Assembly (NCBI RefSeq): GCF_000308455.1
Contig: NZ_BAFP01000003.1
Coordinates: forward strand, 62,001-126,000
Direction: 5' to 3'
Length of the DNA stretch: 64,000 nucleotides
Source: Nocardia abscessus NBRC 100374
GTDB taxonomy: Bacteria > Actinomycetota > Actinomycetes > Mycobacteriales > Mycobacteriaceae
In this document: piece after piece, positions 63,077 to 64,000 of the stretch
Layout: each line of letters opens with the position of its first letter
Position numbering within the stretch: the first letter of the stretch is position 1
Made by a program: the position numbers and the translations under genes
Notes under the pieces: model-generated
The model's input: the letters and a program-made list of their open reading frames with translations, nothing else
Told to the model about the DNA's origin: nothing
Database searches by the model: none

Positions 63077-64000
63077 TCAGCGGATGCGGATAGGGGTGTC
63101 GGTGGCGAGGCCGTTGGTGGTTTGGACGGTGATGTCGATGGTGGCGGGGGCGGTGCTGGGCGGGTAGGGGGTGAATTTTTCGAGGGAGCCCCAGTCGCGG
63201 GTCCAGTCGTGGTCGAGGTAGCTGGGGACGGTTTGGGATTTCAGCAGGAGGCCGGTCCAGCCGAGGGGGCCGCCGCCGATGTCGTCTTGCCAGGCGTTGG
63301 AGGCGTCGGAGCCGACCCGGTCGGGCAGGATGCGCCACCGCGGGATCTCCGCGACGCCGTCCTTGTGGTCGAACGGACGCTGGCACGGGAACGCCAGGCC
63401 GACGTGCCAGTCGAGCAGCACCGGATCCTGCGACCCCACCACGGAATTCAGCGTCGTCAGCTTGGGCAGCCGGGGCGGGGTCACGGCCAGCCACTGCTTG
63501 GGCGTGATGTCGTTGTCGATCGCGACCAGCCGCACCGCGTTCACTTCCACGGGCAGTTGATCCAGCGGCACCCGCAGGTTGCGCCAGGACGGCGCGGGGC
63601 CGATGTCCAGCGGATCGATCGAGCCGAGCGTGCTGACCTCGCCGTCCGCGCCCCGGACGCCGTACTCCAGGTGCAGTTCCTGTCCGTAGGTGAGCACACC
63701 GTCGGCGTCGATCGAGCGGATCCGGCCCGCCGCGGTGATCGCGAGCACCTGGTAGGCGGGGTCGTGGCGCATGCTGTCGGTCAGATCGAGGCCGTACCAC
63801 TGGGTGGTCAGCTTCGCCTGCTGCTGCTCGCCCTCCTGGTAGCTACCGAGCACCGGGGTCTTCGCCGGGTCCAAGCCGAACGGCAGCGCGACCGTGCTGC
63901 CGTTGATGCCCGCCTGCTCGGTGGTGCCGCCGCCGGTGCCCGCGCCGGTGGTCTTGGTCGTCTTGTTCTCGGAGTCCTTGTCCACCGAGTTCGCGCCGCC
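63077..64000 (-). CDS. Emb-family arabinosyltransferase, C-terminal part (5' end beyond window)
   Basis: The last 307 residues of an Emb protein are present. They match the C-terminal carbohydrate-binding domain of the other Emb in this window ([52 protein letters not shown]) and end in a tail of beta character (DITVQTTNGLATDTPIRIR). The gene continues beyond 64000 toward its start, so it is transcribed towards the first emb gene and separated from it by the toxin-antitoxin and oxidoreductase genes. It is clearly a paralogue, not a copy (about half the positions differ by eye). Confidence 0.9.
   Translation of the reverse strand, partial: GGANSVDKDSENKTTKTTGAGTGGGTTEQAGINGSTVALPFGLDPAKTPVLGSYQEGEQQQAKLTTQWYGLDLTDSMRHDPAYQVLAITAAGRIRSIDADGVLTYGQELHLEYGVRGADGEVSTLGSIDPLDIGPAPSWRNLRVPLDQLPVEVNAVRLVAIDNDITPKQWLAVTPPRLPKLTTLNSVVGSQDPVLLDWHVGLAFPCQRPFDHKDGVAEIPRWRILPDRVGSDASNAWQDDIGGGPLGWTGLLLKSQTVPSYLDHDWTRDWGSLEKFTPYPPSTAPATIDITVQTTNGLATDTPIRIR

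Overview
The window is a high-GC actinobacterial chromosome segment, almost certainly from Nocardia or a close mycolic-acid-producing relative. From about 21.6 kb to the right end it carries the mycolate/arabinogalactan locus in the gene order known from Mycobacterium tuberculosis Rv3813c-Rv3799c: HAD hydrolase, PGRP amidase, glf, glfT2, DPPR phosphatase, ubiA, aftB, antigen-85 mycolyltransferases, cutinase-like lipase, fadD32, pks13, accD4 and Emb arabinosyltransferases. LGFP cell-wall repeats, also fused to a mycolyltransferase, fit Nocardia/Corynebacterium.

Layout. (1) 1-9.4 kb is an accessory, visibly less GC-rich block with two divergent operons. The leftward one encodes a B12-type radical SAM protein, a SPASM radical SAM protein, a mini-pyrophosphatase, an APH-fold kinase and an HprK-like P-loop protein that runs off the left edge. 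The rightward one encodes an AMP-forming acyl/aminoacyl ligase, a type III PLP decarboxylase and an acyl-CoA-dehydrogenase-like flavoprotein, joined by 4-bp overlaps. Between them, a near-consensus promoter and a strong ribosome binding site precede a 20-codon ORF, the best candidate for an unannotated precursor peptide. A long hairpin at 9.41-9.46 kb closes the block. (2) 9.5-21.5 kb holds a membrane fatty-acid hydroxylase with a FadR-type regulator, a GNAT gene with a structured leader, and an oligopeptide ABC operon (oppB-oppC-oppD) with three tandem oppA paralogues. (3) 21.6-30.8 kb holds a HAD phosphatase, a PGRP amidase with LGFP-like repeats divergent from a SpoIID-domain protein, a decayed MarR/EamA locus, a TipA-like MerR regulator, and a TetR/SDR divergent pair with twin operators. 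(4) 31.0-56.3 kb is the cell-envelope core. Glf makes UDP-galactofuranose, GlfT2 polymerises galactan, the PAP2 phosphatase and UbiA make decaprenyl-phosphate ribose precursors, AftB caps arabinan, FadD32-Pks13-AccD4 make mycolic acids, and four antigen-85-family proteins attach them. (5) 56.4-64 kb holds a cyclophilin, one full Emb arabinosyltransferase, a VapBC-like toxin-antitoxin pair, a 52-aa ORF, an HxlR/oxidoreductase pair, and the C-terminal part of a second Emb running toward the first.

The accessory block at 1-9.4 kb is the part that does not match a pathway I recognise and is the most likely undescribed system. The rest is largely core actinobacterial envelope biology with local oddities: a leader peptide, repeats, pseudogene scars, twin operators and a toxin-antitoxin pair between emb genes.
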